Assembly: GCF_036850765.1 (NCBI RefSeq)
Contig: NC_089490.1
Span: 290,452,982 to 290,516,981, forward strand
DNA from: Saccopteryx bilineata
Lineage: Eukaryota; Chordata; Mammalia; Chiroptera; Emballonuridae
DNA length: 64,000 bases
Direction: 5' to 3'
A program made the translations under genes and the position numbers. Below the pieces are notes generated by a model. It did no database searches. It worked only from the letters and a program-made list of their open reading frames with translations, and was not told the origin of the DNA. Below are positions 1 to 12,404 of this stretch, piece after piece (position 1 is the first letter of the stretch; every line of letters starts with the position of its first letter).

Positions 1-146
1 TTACATCATATTCACACATACAGCAAATTCTTATTCTGCACTTCTGTCTCTGCTTCACATATTGCCTGGACAGAACTCGAACAAAACTGGACTTGGACAA
101 AGATTGCATTCAATGAATGCAGAAAGAAATTGTGGTGAATCTAGAT

Positions 147-494
147 TAGAGGTCCCCAAACATTTTACACAAGGGGCCAGTTCACTGTCCCACAGACCAT
201 TGGAGGGCCAGACTATAAAAAACAAAACAAAACAACAACTATAAATAAATCCCTATGCACACTGCACATATCTTATTTTAAAGTAAAAAAAACAAAACAG
301 GAACAAATACAATATTTAAAATAAAGAATAAGTAAATTTAAATCAACAAACTGACCAGTATTTCAATTAGAACTATGGGCCTGCTTTTGGCTAATGAGAT
401 GGTCAATGTGCTCCTCTCACTGACCACCAATGAAAGAGATGCCTTCTGGAAGTGTGGTAAATGGCCTCAGGGGGCCGCAGTTTGGGGACCCCTG
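147..494. mobile_element. Non-autonomous hAT DNA transposon (MITE)
   Basis: Terminal inverted repeats AGGTCCCCAAAC at the left and GTTTGGGGACCCCT at the right enclose a 348-bp non-coding body. It is flanked by 8-bp direct repeats ATCTAGAT (139-146) and ATCTAGAC (495-502), the duplication length typical of hAT elements. The left TIR is slightly decayed. No transposase is present, so it would have been mobilised in trans. Confidence 0.8.
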
Positions 495-502
495 ATCTAG
501 AC

Positions 503-633
503 AATGGAACACCATTCAATACCAAAAAGAAATTATCTATGAAGCCATAAAAAGATAAAGAGGAGACTTAAATGTACATTACTCAATAAAAAAAAATTTC
601 CAAATTAAAAAGGCTATATATCCTGTCTGATTC
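503..633 (+). mobile_element. Old L1 3' region, left part (continues at 1801)
   Basis: Degenerate L1 ORF2-end/3'UTR sequence (ATTACTCAATAA, AGGCTATATATCCTG context). The same L1 resumes at 1801, so 634-1800 is a later insertion. No intact ORF. Confidence 0.65.
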
Positions 634-1800
634 TGATAAGGGAACTCAAAAGTTAGTAATTTAGCTTTAGTAAGAGTAGCTTTTAGTTATAATCTATAGG
701 GGTTAAGAAGTAGTTAATTTGCTTGCTATTTCTTTTTTTTTTTTTTTTTTAATTTTTTTTTTGCATTTTCTTTTTCATTTCTCTGAAGCTGGAAACAGGG
801 AGAGACAGTCAGACAGACTCCCACATGCGCCCGACCGGGATCCACCTGGCACGCCCACCATGGGGCGACGCTCTGCCCACCAGGGGACGATGCTCTGCCC
901 ATCCTGGGCGTCGCCATGTTGCGACCAGAGCCACTCTAGCGCCTGAGGCAAAGGCCACAGAGCCATCCCCAGCGCCCGGGCCATTTTTGCTCCAGTGGAG
1001 CCTTGGCTGCAGGAGGGGAAGAGAGAGACAGAGAGGAAGGTGCGGCGGAGGGGTGGAGAAGCAAATGGGCGCTTCTCCTGTGTGCCCTGGCCAGGAATCG
1101 AATCCGGGTCCTCCGCACGCTATGCCGACGCTCTACCGCTGAGCCAACCGGCCAGGGCTGCTTGCTATTTCTTAATGGCTCCCTGGCCTTCCCCTTTGAA
1201 ATGTGGCAAGAAGATTATCTTTGCAGAAAGGCCTGGGATGCCAGAGGACACTGAGGAGGAGCCTGAAGATTATAAGAGTTTAAATCCCAGTAGTTATTTG
1301 TAAAAACTTAGCCATAAAATTTCATAAGGAGAATTCAGGACCTATATAAATAATCAGAAATTTAGTTCACAAATATTAAATCTTTACTTTGTCTCTCATG
1401 AAGAGTAGGGAGTCTATACTGCAGAAAATTTGCAGAAGCAAATGGCCTCAGAGGCACCAGACCTCAGTTGCCCCAGCGATATCATCAAATGGACCTATGC
1501 AAATTAGGCTGTGTTAATATCAAAAGAACTTGCCCAGGAAACATTCCTGCCAACTGAATCCCACCTCCAGCACATGGCTACATGACTTACTGCATGCTCT
1601 TTAATAAATTACTAACTCCCTCCAAAGTATATAAACTGGTGAGCTAGCCAAACTCTAAGGCAGGATTTGGATGCATTTTTGGGCTCTCTGCTTTCCCAGG
1701 TTGCTGGCAATTTGAATACAGGACACTTTGTACCACTCAGACCCTGGTTCCATGACTCAGTGGCAATGGGCCACTGGAACCTTGGCTTGTTCCTGTAACA
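634..1800 (+). mobile_element. Solo LTR (ERV1-like) containing a SINE
   Basis: The segment begins TGATAAGGGAAC and ends TTCCTGTAACA. It is flanked by a 4-bp direct repeat ATTC (630-633 and 1801-1804), and the flanking L1 sequence joins up when it is removed. It carries a TATA-like AGTATATAAAC near 1626. Subtracting the internal SINE (735-1173 including duplication) leaves about 730 bp, a normal LTR length. A 4-bp duplication fits class I (gammaretrovirus-like) ERVs; the family is not named. Orientation was set from the TATA motif. Confidence 0.65.
735..1159 (-). mobile_element. tRNA-derived SINE (Ves/Rhin-1 type), full length
   Basis: On the minus strand it starts GCCCTGGCCGG with Pol III A-box (TGGCTCAGCGGTAG) and B-box-like sequence, followed by the CT-rich body, the CAGAGCATCG module and an A-rich tail (poly-T on plus). 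Perfect 14-bp target duplication GCTTGCTATTTCTT at 721-734 and 1160-1173 shows L1-mediated insertion into the LTR. Confidence 0.95.
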
Positions 1801-2205
1801 ATTCCAACTATGTGGAATTCTAGAAAAGGTAAACTATGGACACAGTAAATAGATCATTGGTTGCTGATTAGGTGATGGGAAGGTTTGATAGGTACAGAGG
1901 ATTTTTTAGATCAGTGAAATAGTATGTATGATTCCATAATGTGGATATGTGTCATTGTACATTATTCAAACCCATTGAAATTACATCAATAAGGGTGAAC
2001 TATAATGTAAATTGTGGACTTTAAATGATTATAATTTGTCAATATAGATTCACCAATTTTACCAAATCTACCAAAGGAGAATGTTGGTTATAAGGATTCT
2101 ATGCATGTGTGGACTCAGAAATATAAGAGAAATATCTATATCTTACTCTCAATTTTGCTGTGAACCTAAAACTGTTCTCACAAAAGTCTTAAAAATAATA
2201 AAAAA
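1801..2205 (+). mobile_element. Old L1 3'UTR, right part
   Basis: Continues the L1 split at 633/1801. It contains the classic L1M 3'UTR phrases around GTGAACTATAATG and TTTTGCTGTGAACCTAAAAC, and ends in an A-rich tail near 2205. Confidence 0.8.
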
Positions 2206-2209
2206 TGAA

Positions 2210-2720
2210 TTGGTAACAAGAGTAACTTAACAAGAGATGCCATTTTAATCCAATAAATAGTTATCACCCATGATGGGGCACATTAAAATCTTGTACTATC
2301 CAGTAGGATGCAATGAAAAGATCAACAAGACAGGTAGGTCTGCTAAAGATGTAAAACCTCAATCTAACCATGAGAAAGTTTCAGGCAACCGCAAATAAAA
2401 GGACATTCTATAGAATAAGTGTCCTGTTATCTTAAAAACTGTCAAGGTCATGAGCGAAAAAGAGATTGAGGACTTTATTAGAAGACAGAAAGAAACCAGA
2501 GGCATGACAATAACTGCAATATGTGATTATGACCTGCATGCTTTTGCTGTTAAAAATGTTATTCAAACAACAAGTAAAATATGAATGGGGTTTGAGATAG
2601 ATGTTTGTAATTTATCAATGTTAATTTCCTAAGATTGATGGTCAGTGGTATCATGGTTACATAAGAGAATGTCTTTGTTTAAATATAAAATAAACACTAG
2701 ATTGGTTAGGTGTATAATAT
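2210..2720 (+). mobile_element. Ancient L1 3'-end-like remnant
   Basis: The stretch around AAAACTGTCAAGGTCATGAG and TCAATGTTAATTTCCTAAG resembles the 3' tail of ancient mammalian L1 subfamilies. Very decayed; edges approximate. Confidence 0.5.
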
Positions 2721-5700
2721 AAAATTTTAAAGAGAAAACAAAAGAATGAAGAAGAGAAACTGAACAATAAGGGAAAAATCATAAAAACCAAATACAAATT
2801 AAAAATTTCACTTCATAGAAATAATCAATCTCAGTACATATACATACTCAAATGGTTAAGTAGAATATATACTGGTGATAATTAATATATTTGCAACTCA
2901 TAATAAGACTCTTAGATTCTTCCACTTTGAGACGTAATAGAGGTTATTTAGAAAAACTTATGTTAAAAACAATTTTAATTGCTGGAGAGAATATGAACAA
3001 AGTTCCACGGAAGTACTAAGAACAAGATGTCAGAACAAAGTCTAATGGAAAGTAGGAACCTAGATAAGTAAGTGGAACAACAGACTATGAAGCGGCTTTT
3101 TCTACGAGAATGCATTTATAGAGAAAAACTTGCCTTTCAGCTTTGTTTTCCTCTTGAGGTAACAGGTATACAATTCAAGGCCAAAGATGGAGCCTAAACA
3201 TAGAAACATTAAACAAGTGAAACCAGCTGCTCATGCTTTGGAACCAGAGAGAAAATTACCTCACCATAGACAAAGCAAGAGGAATGAAGGGAAAACAATG
3301 CCTAAGTAAACTGAAGATAGAGAGAAAAAGCAATTGACTACAGTCTAGAGCTCACTGATACTTTAAGCCAGATTAAAAATATGTAAGTGAACCCAAGAAC
3401 CATAAGAAACAAACTTGAAGAAGTCAGACAAAAATAGGCTGATTATCTTCAAAAGAGGCAGACCATCAGCCGATTTATCAAAACCAACAATCTAGTAATT
3501 ATCCAGGGGAGAGAAATGCCACCCCAAGTGGCTGCCATTTTTAAATCATACCCACAGAAGTTAAATTAACACAGAGCCAAAATACCTTCAGATAAAGATG
3601 AAGATTTCATTGCCAGCGTATACACTAATAAATAGTATACTTATTTTATAACAGAGGCAAATGACAACTCTGATGAAATGTCTACGATGTAAGAAGAAAT
3701 AGAGTGCAGAGAATGTTGAACTGTCTCAGAGGAAGAAGTTAAGTTCAGGATTTCCAATTCCATCCCTCTGCTCTGCTGCACTCCGGATAACCAGACACAT
3801 ACAAACAGCAGCCACATGCAAACTAAATTTGCTGCTAAATTTGAAAGCTGGCTGGTAGTAACAGAATAGGTGTCAAGAGAAGTGGAAAAACTCAGTGGTC
3901 TGGGAGCTTTTTTGGGGTATTTGGAAAAGATACCACTGAGTGGAGAAGTTCAGGGATGCAATTTAAGCTAAGCAACAGCCAAAATAGAAACTGTTCCTTT
4001 AGAAAAATTTCTATAAAAGTACACATTCTTATAGCTCAATTTCTTATGTAGTAAAATAAAGTTAATCCTGGGCTAAAATTGAACGTCTTAATTTAAAATT
4101 CTAAAGTGAACAGTTTCATGTAATCTATAAATACATAAAGTATATAGTTTTAAATGTGAAATTAGTAAAAAGAATTACTGAAAAGGATTCTTAAATTTGT
4201 ATAACATTTCTTTTGCCAATTGTTGATTAGGGTTCTAAGGAGAGAACCAAAGGTTTGTTTTTTATCTTCCAACAAAATTAGTGCTCCAGACTCTAGATTT
4301 TGTTCATGAACCTGGAAACTCACATGCTTTTCTTTTTAATTGTTAGTTACAATTAACAGAAGCAATGGAATGTAGTTATTCAATTAGCAACATAATGATA
4401 ATATAATAAAATATTAAGTAATATACTTTAATAAAATGGTTGTACAGATTTAATGATTATTTAACTGTATTTAAGAATTTACTTCAGAAAACGTACTAAA
4501 ATGTTTCCTCCTCTTCTAGTCATTCTTTCATAAGCAACTAAGATTATGAACAGATACCAAGTGAGACATTAATCAGCAAACACAGTAACATACATTCCAC
4601 ATTTTCATTTTCTTTACTGGAAGAATATTATTCTTTAGTACAATGGGGACAGAACTTAATTCAATATATAGTAATTATATATTGTCTCCAAGAAAAAAAA
4701 ATAGGAGGGCTTTGGTAGAAATTTATAATACCATAAAAATAATTTTCCTGCTTCATGGCCATCATACACACACTCCTATTACTGAAAAATTATATTGAGA
4801 TAGTTTCTGCAGAGCAAATTTTTGTGATTTAATACACTTTTTATCTATGAAGATTTATCATGGATTTTTGCTAAAACTCACGTACTCAATTTTTATATAA
4901 TCTTCATTATAAAATGATTACAGTTCCTAAAAGTCTATATTTAAAAAACAATGGATTGAATTTTTATTTGAATTTGAATATCTTAATATAGTAGGTAATG
5001 TTTTTCTAAATTTATTTGGTACAGAAAAATTTTTAAGTCTTTTTATTATTATTATCAGTCTGCTATTGTCAAAGTCCTTCTATCTTCTTCCAACTATTAA
5101 TCACTCAATCTACTTCCAACTATTAGTAGTCTTTGTAAATTTATCTTTAATTCATCGGTCTATAACCAAGAAATGATAGCTTTTACAATGTAAATCCATA
5201 ATTACCTCTTATCTAAACATATTCCAATAAAAATAAATTTAAGATGCATAATATAAGGAGGTGAATTTTAAAAGATGCTATATGACAAACTAAAAAAAAA
5301 TAAAACAGAAAAAGAGATGAAGAAGATTCTATGTAGAGATGAGTAAATTGGTGAATATGAGACAGAAATGTATAAAAATGAGGCTGTGATAAGAAAGAAG
5401 ACAACACTTACAGCATGTCTGGGCTAGAAATTTAAGGGGGAAAGGAGGAGAGCTGGAAACTGGACTCCCCACAGTTCACTAGAGCACAGTATGAGCAGTC
5501 TTTTTGAGTGTGGTTTTGTGTTTAGGTGCTGGGCTTTATTGTTGTTGGTTATTGTTGGTTACTATCAGTGAAGATTCTAAAGTAAACTTGTTCCATACAT
5601 ACATGAATAATTTTAATATCTGATAACATAGTATATAAATAACTTCATCAGAGAGTTTATTAAATATATATCGCTACTACTATAAAAAAATTGTAAGTAA

Positions 5701-7071
5701 AAGAATGGTTGTGGTTGTGAGTTCTTTATGAACATCCCATACCTAATTTCCTTTACATTGTATTTTTTTAACAGTTAACAATTGATATTTTGCTTAAAAT
5801 GTTCATGAGAAACCTATTTCCCAGAATTTTAAATGGGAAATATATAATTTTTACACATTAAACCAAAACTCAGTACTAATTTCCCAAAAAGTAACTAAAG
5901 CACAGTAAAAAATCTCTATATATAATTAACATGCTATAATGTTTGTATGTAAAATGCTTAAACCAGTGTTACCTGATTGCTTCAAGTTTCATAGGAATTA
6001 GCATGAGTTCTCTAAGTTCTTACAAAATCTTAGATGGCTGTTCTTTTTGACAACATTTGTTAATTTTCAAACCATCTATCGGTGATTTTGAAGCTCTACC
6101 GGGTGTATCTGGAATGCAAAATCTTCCTAAATATTATAGTGAGCTTTGAGGATGGAAACATTTCACTATATAACTACTGGCTAAAATATCATTGTATCAA
6201 AAGATATAAACATTATTACATATTTTGAGAATTAAAAACCAAGAGGTGGTCTGTCAAACCTCAGGTTTTGCAGGCTATGCCTCTATTTAAAAATGCTGTT
6301 ATTACTCTTTTATTGAGGGTTATTAAAAAAAATTCCTGTAAATGTTCATGCAGGTTCACCTTAAATTGTGTTGTCTTTACCTCTAAGGGAATAATGTTTA
6401 TACTCATCTAAATGTGTAAACGTTTTCTCATCAGGAAGGTCTTTTAAATCATCCTGATTATTTTCTCCCAGGCCTTTTCCTAACTAAAATTACCTCCTGT
6501 GTTTTTGTTTCATGTTTCTTTTTATTTTTTCTGTAATTAATTGGGTTCAAGTAGAAAAAAAATTATACAAGACCCCTCCCAACCCCATTCTACCACTATA
6601 ATAAGGTCTATATGTCTTGAACAGCAAAATGTTTTTTTGTTTGTTTTCGGTCATACTGAGGATTTAAAAAGTAGCCTGAGGATTTTTAGTTTCAATAATA
6701 TTACAGTTTTTAAATTATCCAAGTGAGGGTTTCCAACTGTCTGAACTCTCATGTAACATGAAGTTTCTGCAGTGCTCACTTGAGCTAATTCACCCAAAGA
6801 CGACTGTGGTGGAAGGTCAAGACAGTTCCCCTCTATCCCCATCTAACTATCCCTTACCCGGGATAGCCAGGTTGGACTTGTGCTCATGTAGTAATGAGGA
6901 AAGGAGATACAGTCTAATGTGGTGGAAAGTTGGTATTTCTGGGATTTGTGAACATTTAAAGTTGGGTTATTCTTTCATGGATCATGTTTTTACAGTTTCT
7001 GGGAGATTGTGCATCTAGAAATTTCTAATGACCCCTTCTTTGTGAAGCATTATATATAAAATACCCTTCCA
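2721..7071. other. Anonymous AT-rich intronic DNA
   Basis: About 4.3 kb with no gene, RNA or clear repeat boundary recognised. The A-rich part at 3000-3900 may be very old L1-derived sequence, but I cannot prove it. ORFs here are short chance frames. Confidence 0.5.
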
Positions 7072-7620
7072 GGACCTCTGCCCATTTTTTAATTGGATTG
7101 ATTGTTTTTAATCTCTGCTATTGAGTTGTATGAGTCCATTATAAATTTTGGAGGTTAACCCATGACCAGATTTATTATTGGCACATGTCTCCTCTTATTC
7201 AGTAGGTTGTCTTTTTGGTCTGTGGCTGGTTTCTTTTATTGTGCAAAAAACTTTTTAGTTTGATGCAGTCCTATTTGTATATTTTATTTTTCTGTTTCTC
7301 TGGATGGAAAAAAATATTGCTAAGAGAAATGTCAAGATGTTACTACCAATGTTTTCTTGTAGAAGTTTTATGGGTTCAAGTCTCACACTTAGTCTTTAAT
7401 CCATTTTGAGTTTATTCTTGTATATGGTGTAAGAAGGTAGTCTAGTTTCATTTTTTTTGCATGTATTTGTCCAATTTTCCCAACACTATTTATTGAATAG
7501 GGTGTCTTTACCCCCATTGTATTTTCTTGCCTCCTTTGACATGTATTAATTAACCATATAGGCATAGGTTAATTTCTAGGCCTTCTATTCTGTTCCAGTG
7601 ACCTATGTGTCTGTTGTTAT
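7072..7620 (-). mobile_element. L1 ORF2 segment, inverted part of a twin-primed L1
   Basis: Antisense L1 ORF2 sequence running from the region encoding the KKWAEx part back to the DxWNRIE region. It abuts a sense-oriented L1 segment at about 7621 that continues exactly downstream in L1 order, which is the signature of 5' inversion by twin priming. No intact reading frame. Confidence 0.85.
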
Positions 7621-8770
7621 GCCGGGAACTTCTCCAGAGAGGACATGCCAATAGACATGTCAAAAGATGTTCAATGTAACTAACCATTAGAGAAATGCAA
7701 AGTAAAACCAAAATGAGATAGCACTTCATATCTCTCAGTATGACCATCATCAGTAAATCAACAAAGAACAACTAGGGGCCAGGATGTAGAGGAAAAAGAA
7801 CCCTCATGCACTGTTGGTGAATATAGATTGGTGCAGCCATAAAATGTGTGGAAAATAGTATGAAGGTTTCTCAAAAAATTAAAACTGGAACTGCCTTATG
7901 ACACAGCAATTCCACTTCTGGGTTTACATCTAAAGAAACCTAAAACACTAATACAAAAGAATATATGCACCCTTGTGTTCATTGCAGTATTATTTACAAT
8001 AGCCAAGATATGGAAGCAACTCAAGTGTCTATCAATAGATCAGTGGGTAAAAATGTTGTGGTACCAAAATTGAAACTCATGGACATAGATAAGGGTGCAG
8101 TGGTTATCAGGGGAGGGGAAGGGAGTAGAGGGAGGGGATGGGGAGAGGGGAGAGGCATAAGGAAAACCAAATGAAGGGTGACAGAGGATGATTTGACTTT
8201 GGGTGATGGGTATACAACATACACGAATGTCAAAATGATCTGAAGATGTTTTCTCCAAATCTATGTGCTCTAGTTGACTGATGTCACCCTGTTAAGATTA
8301 ATTGTCTAAATAAAACTATTAAAAAATGTTGTGGTACATGTATCAAAAAATATTATTTAGTCATAAAAAGAATAAAATTTTACCATTTGTAACTTATGCT
8401 AAGTGAAATAAGTCAGTCATAAAAAGACAAATATCATATGATTTCACTTATATGTCAATTCTAAAGAACAAAATAAAATAAAAATAGACTCACAGATACA
8501 GAGAACAGAATGATGGTTGCCAGAGGGGAGGAGTGAGGAGGACTGAGATAAAGGTGAAGGGATTAAATACAGATTGGTAATTACAAAATAGTCACAGGAA
8601 TGTAAAGCACAGGTAGGAAACATAGTCAATGGTATAACTATGCTTGGTGGATACTCAAAATATTAGGGAGATCACTTTGTCAAGTATATGATTATCTAAC
8701 CACTATGCTATAACCTGAGACTAATACAGAATAATATTGAGTGCAAACTGTAATTGAAAAATAAAATTTG
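7621..8770 (+). mobile_element. Old L1 3' part (ORF2 end and 3'UTR), interrupted
   Basis: Sense L1 sequence begins with the CTTCTCCAGAGAGGACAT motif of ORF2 and runs through the C-terminal domain (CACTGTTGGTG; ACAATAGCCAAGATATGG) to the 3'UTR and tail near 8770. Full of stops. It is interrupted by a younger L1 tail at 8065-8321. Confidence 0.85.
8065..8321 (+). mobile_element. Short 5'-truncated young L1 tail nested in old L1
   Basis: A 257-bp L1 3'UTR fragment with the G-rich tract (8106-8152) and an A-rich end. It is flanked by a perfect 16-bp duplication AAAAATGTTGTGGTAC at 8049-8064 and 8322-8337. The host old L1 resumes after the second copy. Confidence 0.9.
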
Positions 8771-8789
8771 AATTAAAAACACCCTTCCA

Positions 8790-8985
8790 GGCCTGGCCAG
8801 GTGGCTCAGTTGTTTAGTGTTGTCTTGACATGTTGAGGTTCCAGGTTAGATTTCAGGTCAGGGCACATACAAAAATCAACCAAAGACGGCATAAATAAGC
8901 AGAACAACAAGTTAACATTTTTCTCTCTCTCTCTTTTTCTCTCTCTCTTCCTCTATCTCTAAAAAATTAATAAAGATTTAAAAAA
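8790..8985 (+). mobile_element. tRNA-derived SINE (short CT-tail type)
   Basis: Starts GCCTGGCCAGGTGGCTCAGT, followed by a B-box-like region, CAGGGCACATAC, a (CT)n tract at 8924-8950 and an A-rich tail. Imperfect flanking repeats ACCCTTCCA / ATCCTTCCA suggest a target duplication. Confidence 0.85.
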
Positions 8986-10027
8986 TCATCCTTCCAAACA
9001 CATAAACAGATAAATAAAAAATAAAAGCAAATACCTTGTATTTACAATATCAACATTTAATAAAATTAATTCATGCATTGCAAAACCAGAAAGTACTTTA
9101 TTTCCACCTTACTTACAAATACCTCAGAGACGGCACACGGCAGATTTGGCACTTACTGTTTCATTCTTGACTTTTGGAGCCACTGCCATATCTGAGACAA
9201 AAAGAGCCCCATAACTTCCTGTTACCTTTATTTATTACTTTCTCCTTCTCTAAAAGTCAGGTACTTTGTGGGTAGAGATATTGTATTTTCACCACTTTAT
9301 ACATAATACCGGAGTAGTATCTAGAAAGTTTTTTAGATATTTATTGAGAAAATGAATTAACACTTTGTTCACAGTGGGTATAAGGGACCCACAAGTCTAC
9401 ACAAAAGGATGATTCAAGTGATCATATCCATGCCTTATGGATTAAATAAACATGGAGAAGAGATGGCCTGCAGAGAAACCTAAGCTGGATAAACTCAGAA
9501 GGAGAGGAACATGATTATAATTCAAAGCTGATTTAGAAGCAACCACCCTGAAAGAACTAGAATGAAAATCAAGTCTTGAGAAAAATATAGAAGGTTCCAG
9601 CAAATAAGATCTAAGGCAGCATTTTTCAATCTTGGTATTATTGATATTTTGATTGAAATAATTCTATAAGAACCTCTCATTTCTTATTTTTTCCTGAATG
9701 GGTTTTTAAATGTTCATATATTTTACATGTATGATGTATATAATCACATTAAAAATATATAATATAAAAATATAATGCATGTTAAACATATAAATGAACA
9801 TATATAAATGAATATTATATATATACATATATATAAAATTAATAAATGAGAGCATAAAGGCCAAGAGAAGATAGTTGATTTAAACCACTGACAGAATATT
9901 AGTGGCAGAAACAAAGTCATATCCTAGGTCTTTTAATTGGCAATTATATTCTTTTCCTAAGTTTCTCTCTGCTTTAACCCAATGAGAAGTAAGGGTGTTT
10001 TTTTTTTGCTATAACATTTTAAGCAAG
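8986..10027. other. Intronic DNA with faint L2 and MER5-like remnants
   Basis: Roughly 9225-9352 resembles an L2 3' end (ends TTTATTGAGAAAATGAATTAA). About 9625-9680 (TTTTTCAATCTTGGTATTATTGATATTTTG) resembles the end of a MER5-type hAT-Charlie element. 9700-9850 is AT-rich, with TATATA runs. Nothing else recognised. Confidence 0.4.
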
Positions 10028-10037
10028 AATGGCTTTT

Positions 10038-10440
10038 TTTTTTTTTGACAGAGGCAGAGAAAGAGAGACAGAATCAAGGACCGACAGGGACAGACAGGAA
10101 GGGAGAGAGATGAGAAGCATTAATTTTTTGTTGTGGCACACTAGTTGTACTATGATTGCTTTCTCATATGTGCCTTGACTGGGGGGCTACAGCAGAACAA
10201 GTGACCCATTGCTCAGGCCAGCAACTTGGGTTCTTGCCAGCAACCGTGGGCTTCAAGCCAGCATTTGGGCTGAAGTCAGCAACCATGTGGTTATGTCTAT
10301 GATCCCACACTCAAGCCAGAAACCCTGCACTACAGCTGGTGAGCCCACGCTCAAGTTGGTGACCTCAGGCTTTTGAATCTAGGTCCTCTATGTCCCAGTC
10401 CGACACTCTATCCATTTCATTACCTCCTGGTCAGGCCCAA
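10038..10440 (-). mobile_element. tRNA-derived SINE with internal tandem modules
   Basis: Minus-strand SINE whose body repeats a module of the form CAAGCCAGCAACC several times. Poly-T on plus at 10034-10045, tRNA-like head ending at the GGTCAGGCC near 10435. Target duplication AATGGCTTTT at 10028-10037 and 10441-10450. Confidence 0.9.
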
Positions 10441-11415
10441 AATGGCTTTTTATCTGAGAAATTATACATCATTCATTTTTTTGTAAGATTTGTGGCTAAT
10501 TTTGTTGTATTTAAAATTTTCCAGGGGACCTGAAGATGGCAGCAGAGTAGACAGATGCACAGACTCCCAGCTCACTCACCGAATTGGATTACAAACTAAT
10601 TTATAAAAAAATAAGCATGAAGAACCAAATCTGGACTACAAGAACAGCTCGCAAAAACCAAGGAGCAAAGAAGAAGCCACAACAAACCTGGTAGAGAGCT
10701 CCTGAATCTCCCCTGCTTACAGGAACAGAGGGAGGGTGAAGTTGAGAGCCCAGAAGGGATCTCACTCCAAGGAAAAGAACAGTAAATACACTCACAGCCA
10801 CTTGCCTGGTGACCAGGGAACGAGGTGTGTTGAAAGAGCCAACTTGTTTTTCAAAAAGAAAGGGGAGTGAGAGAGACAGACGGTGAAGGGCAGAGGAATG
10901 CAGGTGACAACCTGAAAAGCTGACTCATTCAGTACTGGAGGTGGCCATAGCTGGGGGAGGGGCTAATCGTTCCACAAAACAAAAGTCAAAGTGCATCCAG
11001 GGCACAGATCTCCAATCAGTGCAACAAGGCAAGCTGAAAACAAGAAGTGGGGAGGAGGGGCAGTAACTCAGGTCTTCATGGAGATCTGAGATACACCTCC
11101 CCCTACTGAAGCTGAAAAAGCAACCTGCTCCAGAAAGATTAACTGGCAGAAGAGGACTTCAAAGTCTCAGGTTACACCCACCAAATTCCTGGATACAGTT
11201 TCAAATAAGCCCCCTGTTGAGATCAGCAAACAAGACAATCACCTGTTAAGAAAACAAACAAATCAAGACCTCTAAGTGGCCCAAATCTGAAAGTGGATTA
11301 CACATAATAGCTGATGCCAATCCAAGAAGACCTAGAAATAACAAAATTGAAAACTGGAGGCAGACAACACCAAGCCTAAACTCAACCAGCTCTACAAACA
11401 AAACACACAGATATA

Positions 11416-12268
11416 ATGGGAAGACAAAGAAGTGCAATCCAAATAAAACCACAAGAGAAACATCCAGGAAATAAACTGAGTGATATGGAAATAACCAAAC
11501 TTCCAGATGCGGAGTTCAAAATAATGATTATAAGAATGCTTAGGGATCTTAGAACAACAATAGATGGTGATTACGAACACCCAAATAAAGTAATAGCATG
11601 TATAAAAAAGGATACTGAAATATTAAAAAAGAATCAGACGGAGATGACAAATACAATATCAGAAATGAAGACCACAATGGAAGGAATTAAAACCAAGAAG
11701 GATAGAGCTGAGGATTGAATCAGTGAGTTGGAGGACAACTGGAATGAAGGCATGAAAGCAGAGAAGAAAAAAGAAAAGAGACTCAAAAAGTCTGAGGAAA
11801 CTCTTAGAGAGCTCTGTGACAATATAAAGAGAAATAACATCCGCATCATAGGGGTTCCTGAAAAGGAAGAGAAAAAACAAGGGATAGAGAATTTGTTCAA
11901 TCGTATCATAACTGAAAACTTCCCTAAATTAATGGAGGAGAAACTCACAAGTTCAAGAAGCACAGAGAACTCCATTAAAGAGAAACCAAAAGAAACCTAC
12001 ACCAAGACACATCATAATTAAAATACCAAAGCTAAGTGATAAAGAGAAAATATTAAAAGCTGCTAGAGAAAAAAAGGCTATCACCTACAAAGGAGCCCCC
12101 ATAAGGATGACATCAGGCTTCTCAACAGAAACACTTGAGGTCAGAAAGGAATGGAAAGAAATATTCAAAGTAATGCAGAACAAGAACCTACAACTAAGAC
12201 TACTTTATCCAGTAAGGCTACTGTTTAAAATTGAAGGAGAAATAAAAAGCTTTCCAGACCAAAAATAA
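11416..12268 (+). pseudogene. L1 ORF1 (RNA-binding coiled-coil protein), broken
   Basis: Starts at ATG 11416 and reads 100 residues to an in-frame TGA at 11716-11718, then continues in the same frame for about 100 codons before shifting near 11970-12000. The remaining C-terminal part is readable in another frame to about 12268. Intact L1 ORF1p is a trimeric RNA chaperone with an N-terminal coiled coil, an RRM (NNIRIIGVPE is visible at 11836-11865) and a C-terminal domain. The Lys/Glu-rich coiled-coil part and the RRM core motif are clear, so the identity is secure. The stop and shift show it is a dead copy; ORF2 follows after about 135 bp, the usual L1 spacing. Confidence 0.9.
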
Positions 12269-12404
12269 AAACAAAAACAAACAAAAAAAAAACTCAAGAA
12301 ATTTATTACAACCAAACCAAACAGGAAATGTTAAGGGGCATGGTGTAAACAGATCAAAGTGGGAAATAATATAGCAAAAGAAGAATACAGCTTTAAAGAA
12401 TAAA

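Noticed and set aside
825..1142. 105-residue ORF and overlapping frames in a GC-rich patch
   Set aside because: Lies entirely within a SINE; the same chance frames recur in the SINE copies at 26171 and 58425.
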